A DNA stretch of 35,348 bases from Porphyromonadaceae bacterium (GTDB lineage: Bacteria > Bacteroidota > Bacteroidia > Bacteroidales > Dysgonomonadaceae). The DNA is taken from contig JALHIE010000053.1 of the NCBI GenBank assembly GCA_022840285.1, forward strand, positions 1 to 35,348, written 5' to 3'. Below are positions 6,881 through 16,231 of the stretch, piece by piece. The notes under the pieces are model-generated. The model saw nothing but the letters and a program-made list of their open reading frames with translations. It was not told the origin of the DNA and made no database searches. Every line of letters starts with the position of its first letter. Positions within the stretch are counted from its first letter, which is position 1. The position numbers and the translations under genes are program-made.

Positions 6881-8905
6881 ATGAAAAATACAGGAATCGG
6901 GTTGATGGCATGCCTGTTGGTTTGCCTGCAAGGTCAGGCACAGCTGAAAGTAGAAGATAACAAACCGCTGTTTGTCTTGAAGAACAATGCGGTCATCACT
7001 GTCCCGGAGCAAGGGGTCTGGTCAGTGGCCACAGGATGGGAAAACGACTGGATGACGGAGTGGGTTCATGCCGATCCCGCCGAAGTGGAGCAATACGCCG
7101 GGTGGACCATCCTGAAGGGAGAGATAGTGTTGCCGCAAGGAGTTATGTACATGAGGGATGCCTATCGTGAGGAAAAACCGGGATTGATCAAATGTGTACG
7201 GCGGTTTGAATGGAAAGGTGAAGAGGTATTGTCTCCCTTGACCCTCTCCGTGCGCCTGCGTGTAAAAGGGAAGAAAATGTCCGTTTTTATGCCCGGAATC
7301 CTTTACTACGGAAATAAAAACGGTGCACGAGTCAATCCCGATATTATTCCGGTTTATACGGGGAAAGCAGGTGAGTTTGCTGTTTTTGAAGATCATCGCT
7401 ATCCGATGCCGTTTGTCATGCTGGAGAACCGGGAAGATCAATACGCTGCCGCGATTCATTTTACGCCTAGCCCCGTGAGGGGTGCTCTGCTCGCTGATCA
7501 GTGGTGGTCGGCCGGCGTGGAGGCGGGTGACGGGTATACGGATTTTGTCCTTTATTCCGGCCCTATCGGCTACAACAAAAAACACAGCGTAGCCAAGGCT
7601 CTCCAGTTAACCCCCATGAAGTATACCGACACCTACTTGAACATGGAGCCGGGACGTATTATCGAAAAAGAATTTTACATCGAGTTGTATCCGATTGATC
7701 GTGAAGGAACGGGTTTTCAACAACCGGTATATACTTCGCTGGATTTACACAAGCCCTACGACGCGGAGAGGTTTCCGGACTTCAATACGATCCTGGAAAG
7801 CAAGTACCGCTTTGCCCGGAGCCGGTGGGTGGACCACGGCAACCATGCCGCAGGCTTTGGGATGTATGATTTACAGAATAGGAAAGACATCGTGATGGGG
7901 TGGTGCGGACAGGCGGATTCCCCGGGATATGCGTTGCAGGTTCTTGCCGACCGGCTAAACGATGACGAGATACCCGCTAAAGTACAGCAATCGCTGGATT
8001 TTCTGGCATCATTTCCGGTGGATAGGGAGAACGGGATGTTTCCCGTGGGTTTTAACGGAAAAGAATTCTATGGGGGTGATCATGTTTCGTGCGGACAAGC
8101 GCTGTATAATTTTGCCAAAGCAATAGAAACGGCCCAAAAAGGCAACCGATACAACACGAAAAAATGGAAAGCATTTCTCACATCGGCTTGCGACGGACAG
8201 ATAAAACGAATATTGAATCCGGCCTGGGATCCTCACTCTACTGCCGAAGGTTTTTACATGGCGCCATTGGCAATAGCATCGGTTCTGTTTGGTAAAAAAG
8301 AATACCGACAGGCTTCGGAAAAAATTGCCGCGACCTACGCAGAGCGTCACCTTACCATGGACGGCTGCTATTGGGGAGGCACCCTCGATGCGACCTGCGA
8401 AGACAAAGAGGGGGCATGGGCTGCCTTTCAGGGTTTTCTGGAACTGTACGAGCGGTTCAAGGAGGATAAATACCTGGACTGGGCCAAGCACGCAATGGAC
8501 GTATGCCTGAGCTACGTAGTGGTGTGGGATATCCCTTTACCCGCAGGGCGTCTATCCGACTTTCATTTTAAATCGACCGGTTGGAGCGTGGTTTCCCCGC
8601 AAAACCAACATATTGATGTCTACGCTGTTCTGTTCGCACCGGAAATATACAAGATGGGCAGATACCTGGACGACGGTCGGTTAAAGCAATTGGCGAGAGT
8701 AATGTACCGCTCGTGCTTTCAACTCACCGACATGTATGGGTCGCAGGGGGAGCAACTGCAACAGACCAATTTTGCGCAACGCGGCGACATGAGCAATGTT
8801 CATAACCTGCGGGGTGGATACGCAGAAGGCTGGACCGTTTTCTGGATTACGGCGCATTTCCTGAACGCGGCGGCTCGTTTTGTGGAACTTCAAGTTATTC
8901 CTTAA
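6881..8905 (+). CDS. Exported protein of unknown family, probable six-hairpin glycosidase fold
   Basis: A 674-residue secreted protein. The ATG at 6881 starts a clear signal peptide (MKNTGIGLMACLLVCLQGQA) downstream of a -7 box; the open frame extends further upstream but without support. The first ~300 residues look beta-rich (FMPGILYYGN, MPFVMLENRE, GYTDFVLYSGP). The remainder is helical, with repeated aromatic motifs such as NPAWDPHSTAEGFYMAPL, CYWGGTLDATCEDKEGAW and NLRGGYAEGWTVFW. This resembles the beta-sandwich plus (alpha/alpha)6 layout of several glycoside hydrolase and lyase families. It is divergent from the alpha-galactosidase/GH43 operon, so a carbohydrate role is likely. No family number or substrate is claimed. 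Confidence 0.75.
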   Translation: MKNTGIGLMACLLVCLQGQAQLKVEDNKPLFVLKNNAVITVPEQGVWSVATGWENDWMTEWVHADPAEVEQYAGWTILKGEIVLPQGVMYMRDAYREEKPGLIKCVRRFEWKGEEVLSPLTLSVRLRVKGKKMSVFMPGILYYGNKNGARVNPDIIPVYTGKAGEFAVFEDHRYPMPFVMLENREDQYAAAIHFTPSPVRGALLADQWWSAGVEAGDGYTDFVLYSGPIGYNKKHSVAKALQLTPMKYTDTYLNMEPGRIIEKEFYIELYPIDREGTGFQQPVYTSLDLHKPYDAERFPDFNTILESKYRFARSRWVDHGNHAAGFGMYDLQNRKDIVMGWCGQADSPGYALQVLADRLNDDEIPAKVQQSLDFLASFPVDRENGMFPVGFNGKEFYGGDHVSCGQALYNFAKAIETAQKGNRYNTKKWKAFLTSACDGQIKRILNPAWDPHSTAEGFYMAPLAIASVLFGKKEYRQASEKIAATYAERHLTMDGCYWGGTLDATCEDKEGAWAAFQGFLELYERFKEDKYLDWAKHAMDVCLSYVVVWDIPLPAGRLSDFHFKSTGWSVVSPQNQHIDVYAVLFAPEIYKMGRYLDDGRLKQLARVMYRSCFQLTDMYGSQGEQLQQTNFAQRGDMSNVHNLRGGYAEGWTVFWITAHFLNAAARFVELQVIP

Positions 8906-9070
8906 AAACAAGAGTTTTTTCCGGTTATCCGGTTTTGCGTCAGAACGCATGTGTGTGAGTGTGGAAATGCTGTTTCTTAATTAAAACGTAATATTTTTCC
9001 GGATTTTTTTTCGTTTCTTTGTATCCAGGCATCGTCTGAATTTTATGTATAATACAAACAAAATAATCGT

Positions 9071-10210
9071 ATGAAAAAGACAATTTTCACCCTGTTTCTT
9101 GCTGCATTTTTCGCCTTTGTTTCGCAGGCCCAACAGATTCATAACGGCGTGATGAATCTCAATGAATTTTCCAGGCCCAACAAACGCAGTGACCTCGTCA
9201 TACCGGACGTAAACGGTTTTAAGGTGCTGAAGTGTGATTTCCACATGCACACTGTTTTTTCCGATGGCGATGTCTGGCCTACGGTACGCGTTCAGGAAGC
9301 CTGGCAGGAAGGGCTTGACGCTATTGCAATAACCGATCATATGGAGTACACGCCTAAAAAAGACGATATTACTCCCAACAACAACCGTCCTTATGAAATA
9401 GCGAAACCCATTGCTCAACGACAGGGAGTTATTCTGGTAAAAGGAACGGAAGTGACCCGCCAGACTCCTCCCGGACATTTCAATGCCCTGTTTATCGGTG
9501 ATACGGACGATTATTTAACCGTGAACACCAACGAGACGGATCGGGAAGCCGTGATGAAAGCCGAAACACAAAATGCTTTTATTTTCTGGAACCATCCAGG
9601 CTGGAAACCGGGTATTGCCGGTTCGTATGAATGGCTTCCGTTTATTGAAGATTTGTACAAGAACAAAGCACTCGACGGAATAGAAGTTGTTAACGGAACC
9701 GGTTTTCACATGAAAGCGCTGGATTGGTGTATCGACAAAAACCTGACCGTAATGGGGACGACGGATGTTCACAATTTAATCAGTCTTAGTTATGACAACA
9801 GCCGGGATTATGTGCACCGTACGATGACCCTCGTTATGGCTCGTGACAATACTCCCGAATCTATTCGGGAAGCGTTGGATGCACGAAGAACAGTGGCCTG
9901 GTCAAGTAAATACCTCATGGGGAAAGAAGAAAATGTCCGTTCTCTGTTCAATGCGTGTGTGGAAGTGCTCCCCAGCCATCATTCCGAAACCAATCGCGAG
10001 GGCAAAACCATCAATTATTACCGGATCAGAAACAACAGCGACTTGTATTTTGAAATGGAACGTACAGCCGGCAACGGCCCCGGACGTATTGTCCTTTATC
10101 CGCAATCGTCACAAGTAATTGCCGCCGAGAGCGGCCAACCCGTATATAGCGTGGTTACCACTTACATTCGCAGCGACAAACATCTTTCTGTGAATTTACA
10201 GTTGCCTTAA
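9071..10210 (+). CDS. Secreted PHP-domain phosphodiesterase (Sb-PDE-like)
   Basis: A 379-residue exported protein with a clean signal peptide (MKKTIFTLFLAAFFAFVSQAQ). A PHP metal-dependent phosphoesterase domain follows. The ligand motifs are visible: DFHMHTVFSDGD, AITDHMEYTP, GTEVTR, FWNHPG and GTTDVHN. Layout and length fit the periplasmic Sb-PDE-like group common in Bacteroidota, named after a Sphingobium phosphodiesterase active on phosphodiesters; the natural substrate here is unknown. It is transcribed alone, and a strong terminator follows 30 bp after its stop. Confidence 0.82.
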   Translation: MKKTIFTLFLAAFFAFVSQAQQIHNGVMNLNEFSRPNKRSDLVIPDVNGFKVLKCDFHMHTVFSDGDVWPTVRVQEAWQEGLDAIAITDHMEYTPKKDDITPNNNRPYEIAKPIAQRQGVILVKGTEVTRQTPPGHFNALFIGDTDDYLTVNTNETDREAVMKAETQNAFIFWNHPGWKPGIAGSYEWLPFIEDLYKNKALDGIEVVNGTGFHMKALDWCIDKNLTVMGTTDVHNLISLSYDNSRDYVHRTMTLVMARDNTPESIREALDARRTVAWSSKYLMGKEENVRSLFNACVEVLPSHHSETNREGKTINYYRIRNNSDLYFEMERTAGNGPGRIVLYPQSSQVIAAESGQPVYSVVTTYIRSDKHLSVNLQLP

Positions 10211-10239
10211 ATTTTTTAGGGAGACATAAAAAGAAATAG

Positions 10240-10286
10240 GCTATTCCGGCTTTCATTTTTAAGATGACGCCGGAATAGCTTTTTTT
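10240..10286 (+). terminator. Rho-independent terminator after the PHP phosphodiesterase
   Basis: GCTATTCCGGC (10240-10250) pairs perfectly with GCCGGAATAGC (10269-10279) across an 18-nt loop. A run of seven T follows at 10280-10286. Confidence 0.9.
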
Positions 10287-10311
10287 ACGCCATAATTTGA
10301 AAAGAAAGCCG

Positions 10312-10319
10312 TATATTTG
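10312..10319 (+). promoter_or_regulatory. -7 box for the MBL-fold hydrolase gene
   Basis: TATATTTG matches TAnnTTTG, 42 nt upstream of the ATG at 10362. A TTTG at 10296 is only 12 nt away, too close for a normal -33 element. Confidence 0.5.
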
Positions 10320-10361
10320 TATCAAAATAGGAAACGCATTCCAAAAGATTTCTACCGATAG

Positions 10362-11012
10362 ATGAAGATCAAGATATTCGAATTTAACCCATTGGGAGTC
10401 AACACTTACGTATTATACGACAGAACGGGTGAGTGCATTGTCGTGGATGCATCCTCTTTTTTCCCCGACGAGAATGAACTGCTGCTTAACTTTATACTGG
10501 ATAATAACTTGGTTGTCAAACACATTATCAATACTCATTTGCATTTTGATCATATTTTCGGGGTGAATTTTTTAGCTTCGCAATTTGGCTTGAAACTCCT
10601 GGTGCATCGGGACGATGTCGTTCTGCTTGAAAACCTGCCGCAGCAACTCCAGCTGTTTGGATTCAATACAAATGTGGATTACAGGCCCGAGATCGGCGGT
10701 TTTCTTGCTGAAGACGATACGATATCTTTTGGAGAACAGCAATTGAGGGTCTTGCACGTTCCCGGACATTCTCCCGGAAGCATTGTCCTGTACAACGAAA
10801 AAAAGGAACTTGCCCTGGCTGGTGATGTGCTTTTCAACGGAAGCATCGGACGCACCGACCTGCTGGGAGGAAACTTTGAACAGCTTACCGAGGGTATCCG
10901 GACAAAACTCTTTACACTTCCCGATGATACGGAAGTTTACCCGGGACATGGGCCGAAAACGACCATCGGGCAGGAGAAAAGATACAACCCTTTCGTTGGA
11001 AAGGGGGGTTAG
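10362..11012 (+). CDS. MBL-fold metallo-hydrolase (glyoxalase II-like)
   Basis: A 216-residue cytosolic metallo-beta-lactamase-fold hydrolase. The metal-binding signature NTHLHFDHIFG is present. Further ligand motifs are VPGHSPGS, AGDVLF and YPGHGP. Size and motifs fit the short YcbL/glyoxalase-II-like group, which hydrolyse thioesters such as S-lactoylglutathione or related metabolites. The true substrate is not known, especially since many Bacteroidota lack glutathione. It follows a terminator and its own -7 box and lies 82 bp upstream of gcvP. Confidence 0.88.
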   Translation: MKIKIFEFNPLGVNTYVLYDRTGECIVVDASSFFPDENELLLNFILDNNLVVKHIINTHLHFDHIFGVNFLASQFGLKLLVHRDDVVLLENLPQQLQLFGFNTNVDYRPEIGGFLAEDDTISFGEQQLRVLHVPGHSPGSIVLYNEKKELALAGDVLFNGSIGRTDLLGGNFEQLTEGIRTKLFTLPDDTEVYPGHGPKTTIGQEKRYNPFVGKGG

Positions 11013-11094
11013 GATCAAGGGTACAGAACAAAGGATAAGGAGCTAAGATGCTCTTAATTCGTAAATCGTAATTGAACATTAAACAAATAACTAT

Positions 11095-13905
11095 ATGGAA
11101 ATGGAGCATTTCAAAACCCGTCATATCGGAATTAAGCCGGAGGACCTGGGCAACATGTTGCAGACCGTGGGAGTCTCTTCTGTTGACGAACTGATCGATC
11201 AAACTATTCCGGCAGATATCCGGCTAAAGAAGCCTTTATCACTGCCTAAAGCACAATCCGAAATGGAGTACGCCGAAGAGATCGGGCGTATTGCGTCGGC
11301 AAACAAAGTTTTCACGTCATACATCGGTATGGGATGGTACGATACCATCACGCCTGCTGCCATTTACCGCAACGTGTTTGAGAATCCCGTATGGTACACC
11401 TCCTACACGCCGTACCAGGCCGAGATCTCGCAGGGAAGACTCGAGGCGTTGCTTAATTTTCAAACGGCAGTGAGCGAGCTGACCGGCTTGCCCCTGGCCA
11501 ATTGTTCGCTACTGGACGAAGCTACTGCGGCCGCGGAAGCAGCGACAATGATGTACGGGTTGCGCAGCCGCGATCAGGTGAAAAACGGGGTGGAAACACT
11601 GTTTGTGGATCAGCATCTCTTCCCGCAAACTCTTGCCGTTTTGCGCACCCGAATGGGACTGGTTGAAATTGAAATAGAGGTGGGGGATTACAAACAATTT
11701 GATGCGGACAAAAAGTATTTTGGCGCCATCGTACAGTATCCCAACAGCAACGGAAACGTGGAAGATTACCGGAGTTTTGTGGAGAAAACACGCGCAACGA
11801 ACTGCAAGGTAGCTGTTTCCACGGACCTGATGTCGCTCGTATTGCTGACACCCCCGGGCGAGTGGGGAGCCGATATTGCTTTCGGCAGCAGCCAGCGTTT
11901 TGGAATTCCCATGTTTTTCGGCGGTCCGTCGGCTGCTTTTTTTGCCACGCGCGATGAGTATAAACGCAGTATGCCGGGGAGAATCATTGGCATATCGAAA
12001 GACATATATGGCAAGGATGCGCTGCGCATGGCCCTGCAAACGCGCGAACAGCACATCAAGCGCGAAAAGGCCACCTCCAATATTTGTACTGCTCAGGCAT
12101 TGCTGGCAACCATGGCCTCGTTCTATGCTGTTTATCACGGGCCCGAGGGATTGAAAAAGATCTCGAAACGTATCCATTCCGTCACCTCGCTGGTGGCAGA
12201 TGAATTAAAAGAACTCGGGTTTAAACAGCTTAATAGCAGCTATTTCGATACGCTGAAGCTACAGCTTCCCGAAAATATAACACAGGCCGGCGTGAAAGAC
12301 CTGGCTGAAATGCGCAACATCAATCTTCGCTACTTCGATACCGGAGAAATAGGTATCAGTATCGATGAAACAACAGACGGTTATCGTGTTCATGAACTAC
12401 TGGCCGTGTTTGCCATGGCGGCAGGAAGTTCCAAGGTGTTTATGATTGACGAAATGCCGGAGAAAATGACGTTGAAGGGAGATCAGTTGCGCACCTCGGA
12501 TTTCCTGTCGCATCCCAACTTCAATAATTATCACTCCGAGACCGAGTTGATGCGTTACATCAAGCGGTTGGAAAGAAAAGATATATCCCTGGCACATTCC
12601 ATGATTTCGCTCGGATCATGCACCATGAAGCTGAATGCGGCATCGGAGCTTCTCCCGTTGGGACATCCTGGTTTTCAAAAAATACACCCATTTGCTCCCG
12701 AAGAGCAGGTGCAGGGTTATCAGGAAATGATTCACGAACTGGAATCGATGTTGGCTGAAATTACCGGGTTTGCGGCAACAAGCTTACAACCCAATTCGGG
12801 TGCAGCCGGAGAATTTTCCGGATTGCTGGTTATAGCCAGTTACCTGAAGAGCATTGGCCAGGGGCATCGCAAGACAGTACTTATCCCGGCTTCCGCACAC
12901 GGGACCAATCCTGCCAGCGCAGTGCAGGCCGGTTTTAACCCGGTGACTGTGGCGACGGATATGAAAGGGAACGTCGATATGGAGGATTTGCGGAAAAAAG
13001 TAGAAACGCATCGTGATGATCTCGCTGCCTACATGATCACCTATCCCTCTACACACGGTATCTTCGAGGTGGAGATCCGGGAAATGTGCAACATCATTCA
13101 CGAGGCGGGCGGACAGGTTTATATGGACGGTGCGAACATGAACGCACAGGTCGGGCTGACTAACCCCGGAACCATCGGAGCGGATGTTTGCCACCTTAAC
13201 CTGCACAAAACATTTGCCATCCCTCATGGCGGAGGTGGGCCGGGAGTAGGCCCCATTTGCGTGGCCGAACATTTGGTGCCTTTCCTCCCGGGCCATCCCG
13301 TGATGTTCGAATCGGGCGTGAATACCGTTTCTGCTGCTCCTTACGGCAGTGCCGGCGTACTTGCCATAACCTACGGATACATACGGATGATGGGAACGGA
13401 TGGCTTAACGGAAGCGACCAAGATGGCTATCCTTAACGCCAATTACCTGGCTGAAAAATTGAACGATTCTTACGGGATCGTATATCGCGGAGCGAACGGC
13501 AGGGTAGGGCACGAGTTGATTCTGGAATGCCGGGGATTGAAATCCGTTTCCGGAATCACGGAAACGGATATTGCCAAACGACTGATGGATTACGGATTTC
13601 ATGCGCCCACACTCTCGTTCCCTGTCCACGGAACGTTAATGATCGAGCCTACCGAAAGTGAAAGCCTTGCCGAGTTGAATCGGTTTGTGGATGCCATGCA
13701 GCAAATCCATGCCGAAATCATCGAGGTCTCACGTCCGCATCCCGAGTACGAATCGGTTGCCGATGAGTGGAAGCATGCTTACCCGCGCAGCAAAGCGGTT
13801 TATCCGCTGCCTTTCGTTGCAGAAAACAAATTCTGGGTAAACGTTGCCCGCGTGGATAACGCCTATGGCGACAGAAACCTGGTAGCGTGCCTCTGTGAAA
13901 TGTAA
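11095..13905 (+). CDS. gcvP: Glycine dehydrogenase (decarboxylating), P-protein
   Basis: The PLP-dependent P-protein of the glycine cleavage system decarboxylates glycine and passes the aminomethyl group to the lipoylated H-protein. The 936 residues contain both fused halves: FTSYIGMGWYDT and SLLDEATAAAEAA in the N-terminal half, SLGSCTMKLNAA and SAHGTNPASA in the C-terminal half. The PLP lysine is K705 in NLHKTFAIPHGGGGPG. The protein is about 20 residues shorter than typical. The gap appears to lie at 13728-13735, where EIIEV runs straight into PHPEY and omits a 15-20 residue stretch normally present before NAPH. The frame is preserved, so the protein may still be made. The T- and H-protein genes are not in the window. 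Confidence 0.95.
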   Translation: MEMEHFKTRHIGIKPEDLGNMLQTVGVSSVDELIDQTIPADIRLKKPLSLPKAQSEMEYAEEIGRIASANKVFTSYIGMGWYDTITPAAIYRNVFENPVWYTSYTPYQAEISQGRLEALLNFQTAVSELTGLPLANCSLLDEATAAAEAATMMYGLRSRDQVKNGVETLFVDQHLFPQTLAVLRTRMGLVEIEIEVGDYKQFDADKKYFGAIVQYPNSNGNVEDYRSFVEKTRATNCKVAVSTDLMSLVLLTPPGEWGADIAFGSSQRFGIPMFFGGPSAAFFATRDEYKRSMPGRIIGISKDIYGKDALRMALQTREQHIKREKATSNICTAQALLATMASFYAVYHGPEGLKKISKRIHSVTSLVADELKELGFKQLNSSYFDTLKLQLPENITQAGVKDLAEMRNINLRYFDTGEIGISIDETTDGYRVHELLAVFAMAAGSSKVFMIDEMPEKMTLKGDQLRTSDFLSHPNFNNYHSETELMRYIKRLERKDISLAHSMISLGSCTMKLNAASELLPLGHPGFQKIHPFAPEEQVQGYQEMIHELESMLAEITGFAATSLQPNSGAAGEFSGLLVIASYLKSIGQGHRKTVLIPASAHGTNPASAVQAGFNPVTVATDMKGNVDMEDLRKKVETHRDDLAAYMITYPSTHGIFEVEIREMCNIIHEAGGQVYMDGANMNAQVGLTNPGTIGADVCHLNLHKTFAIPHGGGGPGVGPICVAEHLVPFLPGHPVMFESGVNTVSAAPYGSAGVLAITYGYIRMMGTDGLTEATKMAILNANYLAEKLNDSYGIVYRGANGRVGHELILECRGLKSVSGITETDIAKRLMDYGFHAPTLSFPVHGTLMIEPTESESLAELNRFVDAMQQIHAEIIEVSRPHPEYESVADEWKHAYPRSKAVYPLPFVAENKFWVNVARVDNAYGDRNLVACLCEM

Positions 13906-13913
13906 ATTTTTCG

Positions 13914-13921
13914 TATCTTTG
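13914..13921 (+). promoter_or_regulatory. -7 box upstream of era
   Basis: TATCTTTG is a perfect TAnnTTTG match starting 9 nt after the gcvP stop and 27 nt before the GTG start of era. A TCTG at 13892-13895 is a weak -33 candidate. Confidence 0.55.
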
Positions 13922-13947
13922 CACCTCAAACCCAAAGTGTCCATTAA

Positions 13948-14830
13948 GTGCAGCAACAAAATCATCGTTCCGGATTCGTAAATATTGTAGGAAATCCCAA
14001 CGTGGGAAAATCCACGCTGATGAACCGGCTGGTAGGCGAAAAGTTGTCCATAATAACGCCCAAATCGCAAACCACGCGTCACCGCATTATCGGCATCGTA
14101 AATACCCCTGAATACCAGGTAGTGTATTCCGATACGCCCGGTGTGCTACAAGCTTCAGGAGCAGATGCTTAATTTCTCGTTATCCGCGCTTGATGATGCC
14201 GATGTGTTGTTGTACGTGACCGATGTAGTGGAAAAAACCGATAAAAACGATGAATTCCTCTCCAAGGTACAACGGTTGAACCTTCCGGTTTTATTGCTTA
14301 TCAATAAAATTGACCAGACCACACAAACGGAACTTGAAAAAATGGTCGAAACGTGGCACGAGATGTTGCCGGATGCTGAAATTTACCCCATATCAGCACT
14401 CAATAACTTCAACATCGACAGGGTGCAAAAGCGCATTTTAGAGCTATTGCCCGAGTCGCCGCCTTACTTTGAGAAAGATGCGCTGACGGATAAGCCTGCC
14501 CGGTTCTTTGTTAACGAGATCATCCGCGAAAAAGCCCTGTTGCTGTATCAGAAAGAGGTTCCCTATTCCATTGAAGCGATAGTGGAAGAATTTAAGGAAG
14601 AAACGGACATTATCCGTATCCGCGCCATTATTTTGGTGGAGAGAGATACACAAAAGGGCATCGTAATCGGCCATAAAGGGGAGTCGCTGAAAAGACTGGG
14701 CACACTGGCGCGAAAAGACATCGAACTATTTTTTGAGAAAAAAGTATTCCTGCAACTTTACGTGAAAGTAGAAAAAGACTGGCGAAACAGGGACAATCTG
14801 TTGAAGAATTTCGGGTATAAGCTCGATTGA
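13948..14830 (+). pseudogene. era: GTPase Era, interrupted by a small deletion/frameshift
   Basis: Era is a GTPase that binds 16S rRNA and assists 30S assembly; it is usually essential. Piece one starts at a GTG (13948) and carries the P-loop GNPNVGKS and the G3 motif DTPG. It leaves frame at about 14146 and stops at 14172. Piece two, in another frame through 14830, continues with YKLQEQMLNFS, the NKID G4 motif and the KH-domain segment GHKGESLKRLG. Bacteroidota Era normally reads DTPGVLKPNYKLQEQ. Here GTG C is followed at once by TAC AAG CTT, so about 11 nt are missing. As written, neither piece is a complete Era. This could be a sequence error or a true mutation. Confidence 0.9.
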
Positions 14831-14900
14831 AATTGGAAATTAAAAAATAAACGGTTGAAAGCCAATGGTCTTTGATCTTGGCTCAAACAGACTGAAAAAT

Positions 14901-16214
14901 ATGAGAAACTTAGTAGCTATAGTTGGACGCCCGAACGTCGGGAAATCTGCATTGTTTAACCGGTTAACTCAAAGCCGCCAGGCTATTGTTACCGATGTGT
15001 CGGGAACCACACGCGACCGTTTGTACGGGAAAGTCAATTGGAGCGGACAAGATTTTTCGCTGGTCGATACCGGCGGTTGGGTAGTCAATTCCGACGACAT
15101 AATGGAGGACGAAATAAACAAACAGGTACAGATCGCGGTGGAAGAGGCCGACGTGATCCTTTTTGTTGTTGACGTAATGAACGGACTTACTGACCTGGAT
15201 AACGGGGTGGCTCATTTGCTGCGTCGTTCCGGTAAACCAGTAGTCGTGGTTGCCAACAAGGCCGACAATTTTGGAATCGGTCATCAATCGGCAGAATTTT
15301 ATACGCTGGGGTTAGGTGATCCTTTTCCTATTTCGGCTATCAATGGTTCGGGAACAGGCGATCTCTTGGATCACGTCTTGTCGTTGTTCAAGAAGGAAGG
15401 GGAAGAGGAAAAATTAGAAGATATTCCCAAGTTCGCCGTTGTTGGCCGTCCCAATGCCGGGAAATCATCGATCGTAAATGCACTGGTGGGTGAAGAACGC
15501 AATATCGTGACCGAGATTGCCGGTACTACCCGGGACTCCATTTATACCCGGTACGATAAGTTTGGGATGGATTTTTACCTCATCGATACCGCAGGGATTC
15601 GTAAAAAAGGAAAAGTGACGGAAGACCTGGAATATTTCTCGGTTATCCGCTCCATCCGTGCCATCGAGGAGGCAGATGTCTGTATCCTTATGATCGATGC
15701 CACGCGAGGAATAGAAAGCCAGGACCTGAATATATTTTCACTGATCCAGAAAAATCGGAAAGGTCTGGTGGTGTTTGTCAATAAATGGGATCTAATTGAA
15801 GAAAAAGACAACAACCTGATAAAGAATTTCGAGAACATTATTCGCGAACGGTTTGCACCGTTCACTGATTTTCCCATTATTTTTGGTTCAGCGTTAACCA
15901 AACAACGGATTCTGAAAGTGATGGATTTGGCAAAAGAGGTATATCAGAACAAAAAGCAGAAAGTGCCTACGCACAAACTTAACGAAGTGTTGCTGCCTAT
16001 TATTGAAAAGACGCCGCCGCCTGCAAATAAAGGTAAGTATATAAAGGTTAAGTATATAACTCAATTGCCAAATACTCAAGTTCCCTCTTTTGTGTTTTTC
16101 TGCAATCTTCCCCAATGGATCAAAGAGCCTTATAAGCGATTCATCGAAAACCGGATGCGTGAAAACTGGAATTTCACCGGAACGCCCATAAATGTTTTTT
16201 TCCGGGAAAAGTGA
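14901..16214 (+). CDS. der: Ribosome biogenesis GTPase Der (EngA)
   Basis: Der has two tandem GTPase domains and a C-terminal KH-like domain and acts in 50S subunit assembly. From the ATG at 14901 the protein has 437 residues, the normal length, and begins MRNLVAIVGRPNVGKS. The ATG at 14865 would add an unconserved 12-residue leader. The second P-loop GRPNAGKS lies near residue 180. DTGGW and DTAGIRKKGK are the two G3 regions, and NKWD is a G4 motif. It follows era by 70 bp, a common era-der pairing. Confidence 0.96.
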   Translation: MRNLVAIVGRPNVGKSALFNRLTQSRQAIVTDVSGTTRDRLYGKVNWSGQDFSLVDTGGWVVNSDDIMEDEINKQVQIAVEEADVILFVVDVMNGLTDLDNGVAHLLRRSGKPVVVVANKADNFGIGHQSAEFYTLGLGDPFPISAINGSGTGDLLDHVLSLFKKEGEEEKLEDIPKFAVVGRPNAGKSSIVNALVGEERNIVTEIAGTTRDSIYTRYDKFGMDFYLIDTAGIRKKGKVTEDLEYFSVIRSIRAIEEADVCILMIDATRGIESQDLNIFSLIQKNRKGLVVFVNKWDLIEEKDNNLIKNFENIIRERFAPFTDFPIIFGSALTKQRILKVMDLAKEVYQNKKQKVPTHKLNEVLLPIIEKTPPPANKGKYIKVKYITQLPNTQVPSFVFFCNLPQWIKEPYKRFIENRMRENWNFTGTPINVFFREK

Positions 16215-16231
16215 CGACACAATGATTGTTG

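Noticed and set aside
8906..8960. Short hairpins after the six-hairpin-type gene (CCGG-TTAT-CCGG and TGCG...CGCA)
   Set aside because: The stems are 4-5 bp and lack a following T tract, so they are not reported as terminators.
11013..11094. Glycine riboswitch upstream of gcvP
   Set aside because: The 82-bp gap is too short for the tandem aptamer and shows no matching conserved stems.
14131..14172. Programmed ribosomal frameshifting in era
   Set aside because: No slippery heptamer or downstream hairpin is visible, and the conserved residues between the two halves are absent. A frameshift would not restore them.
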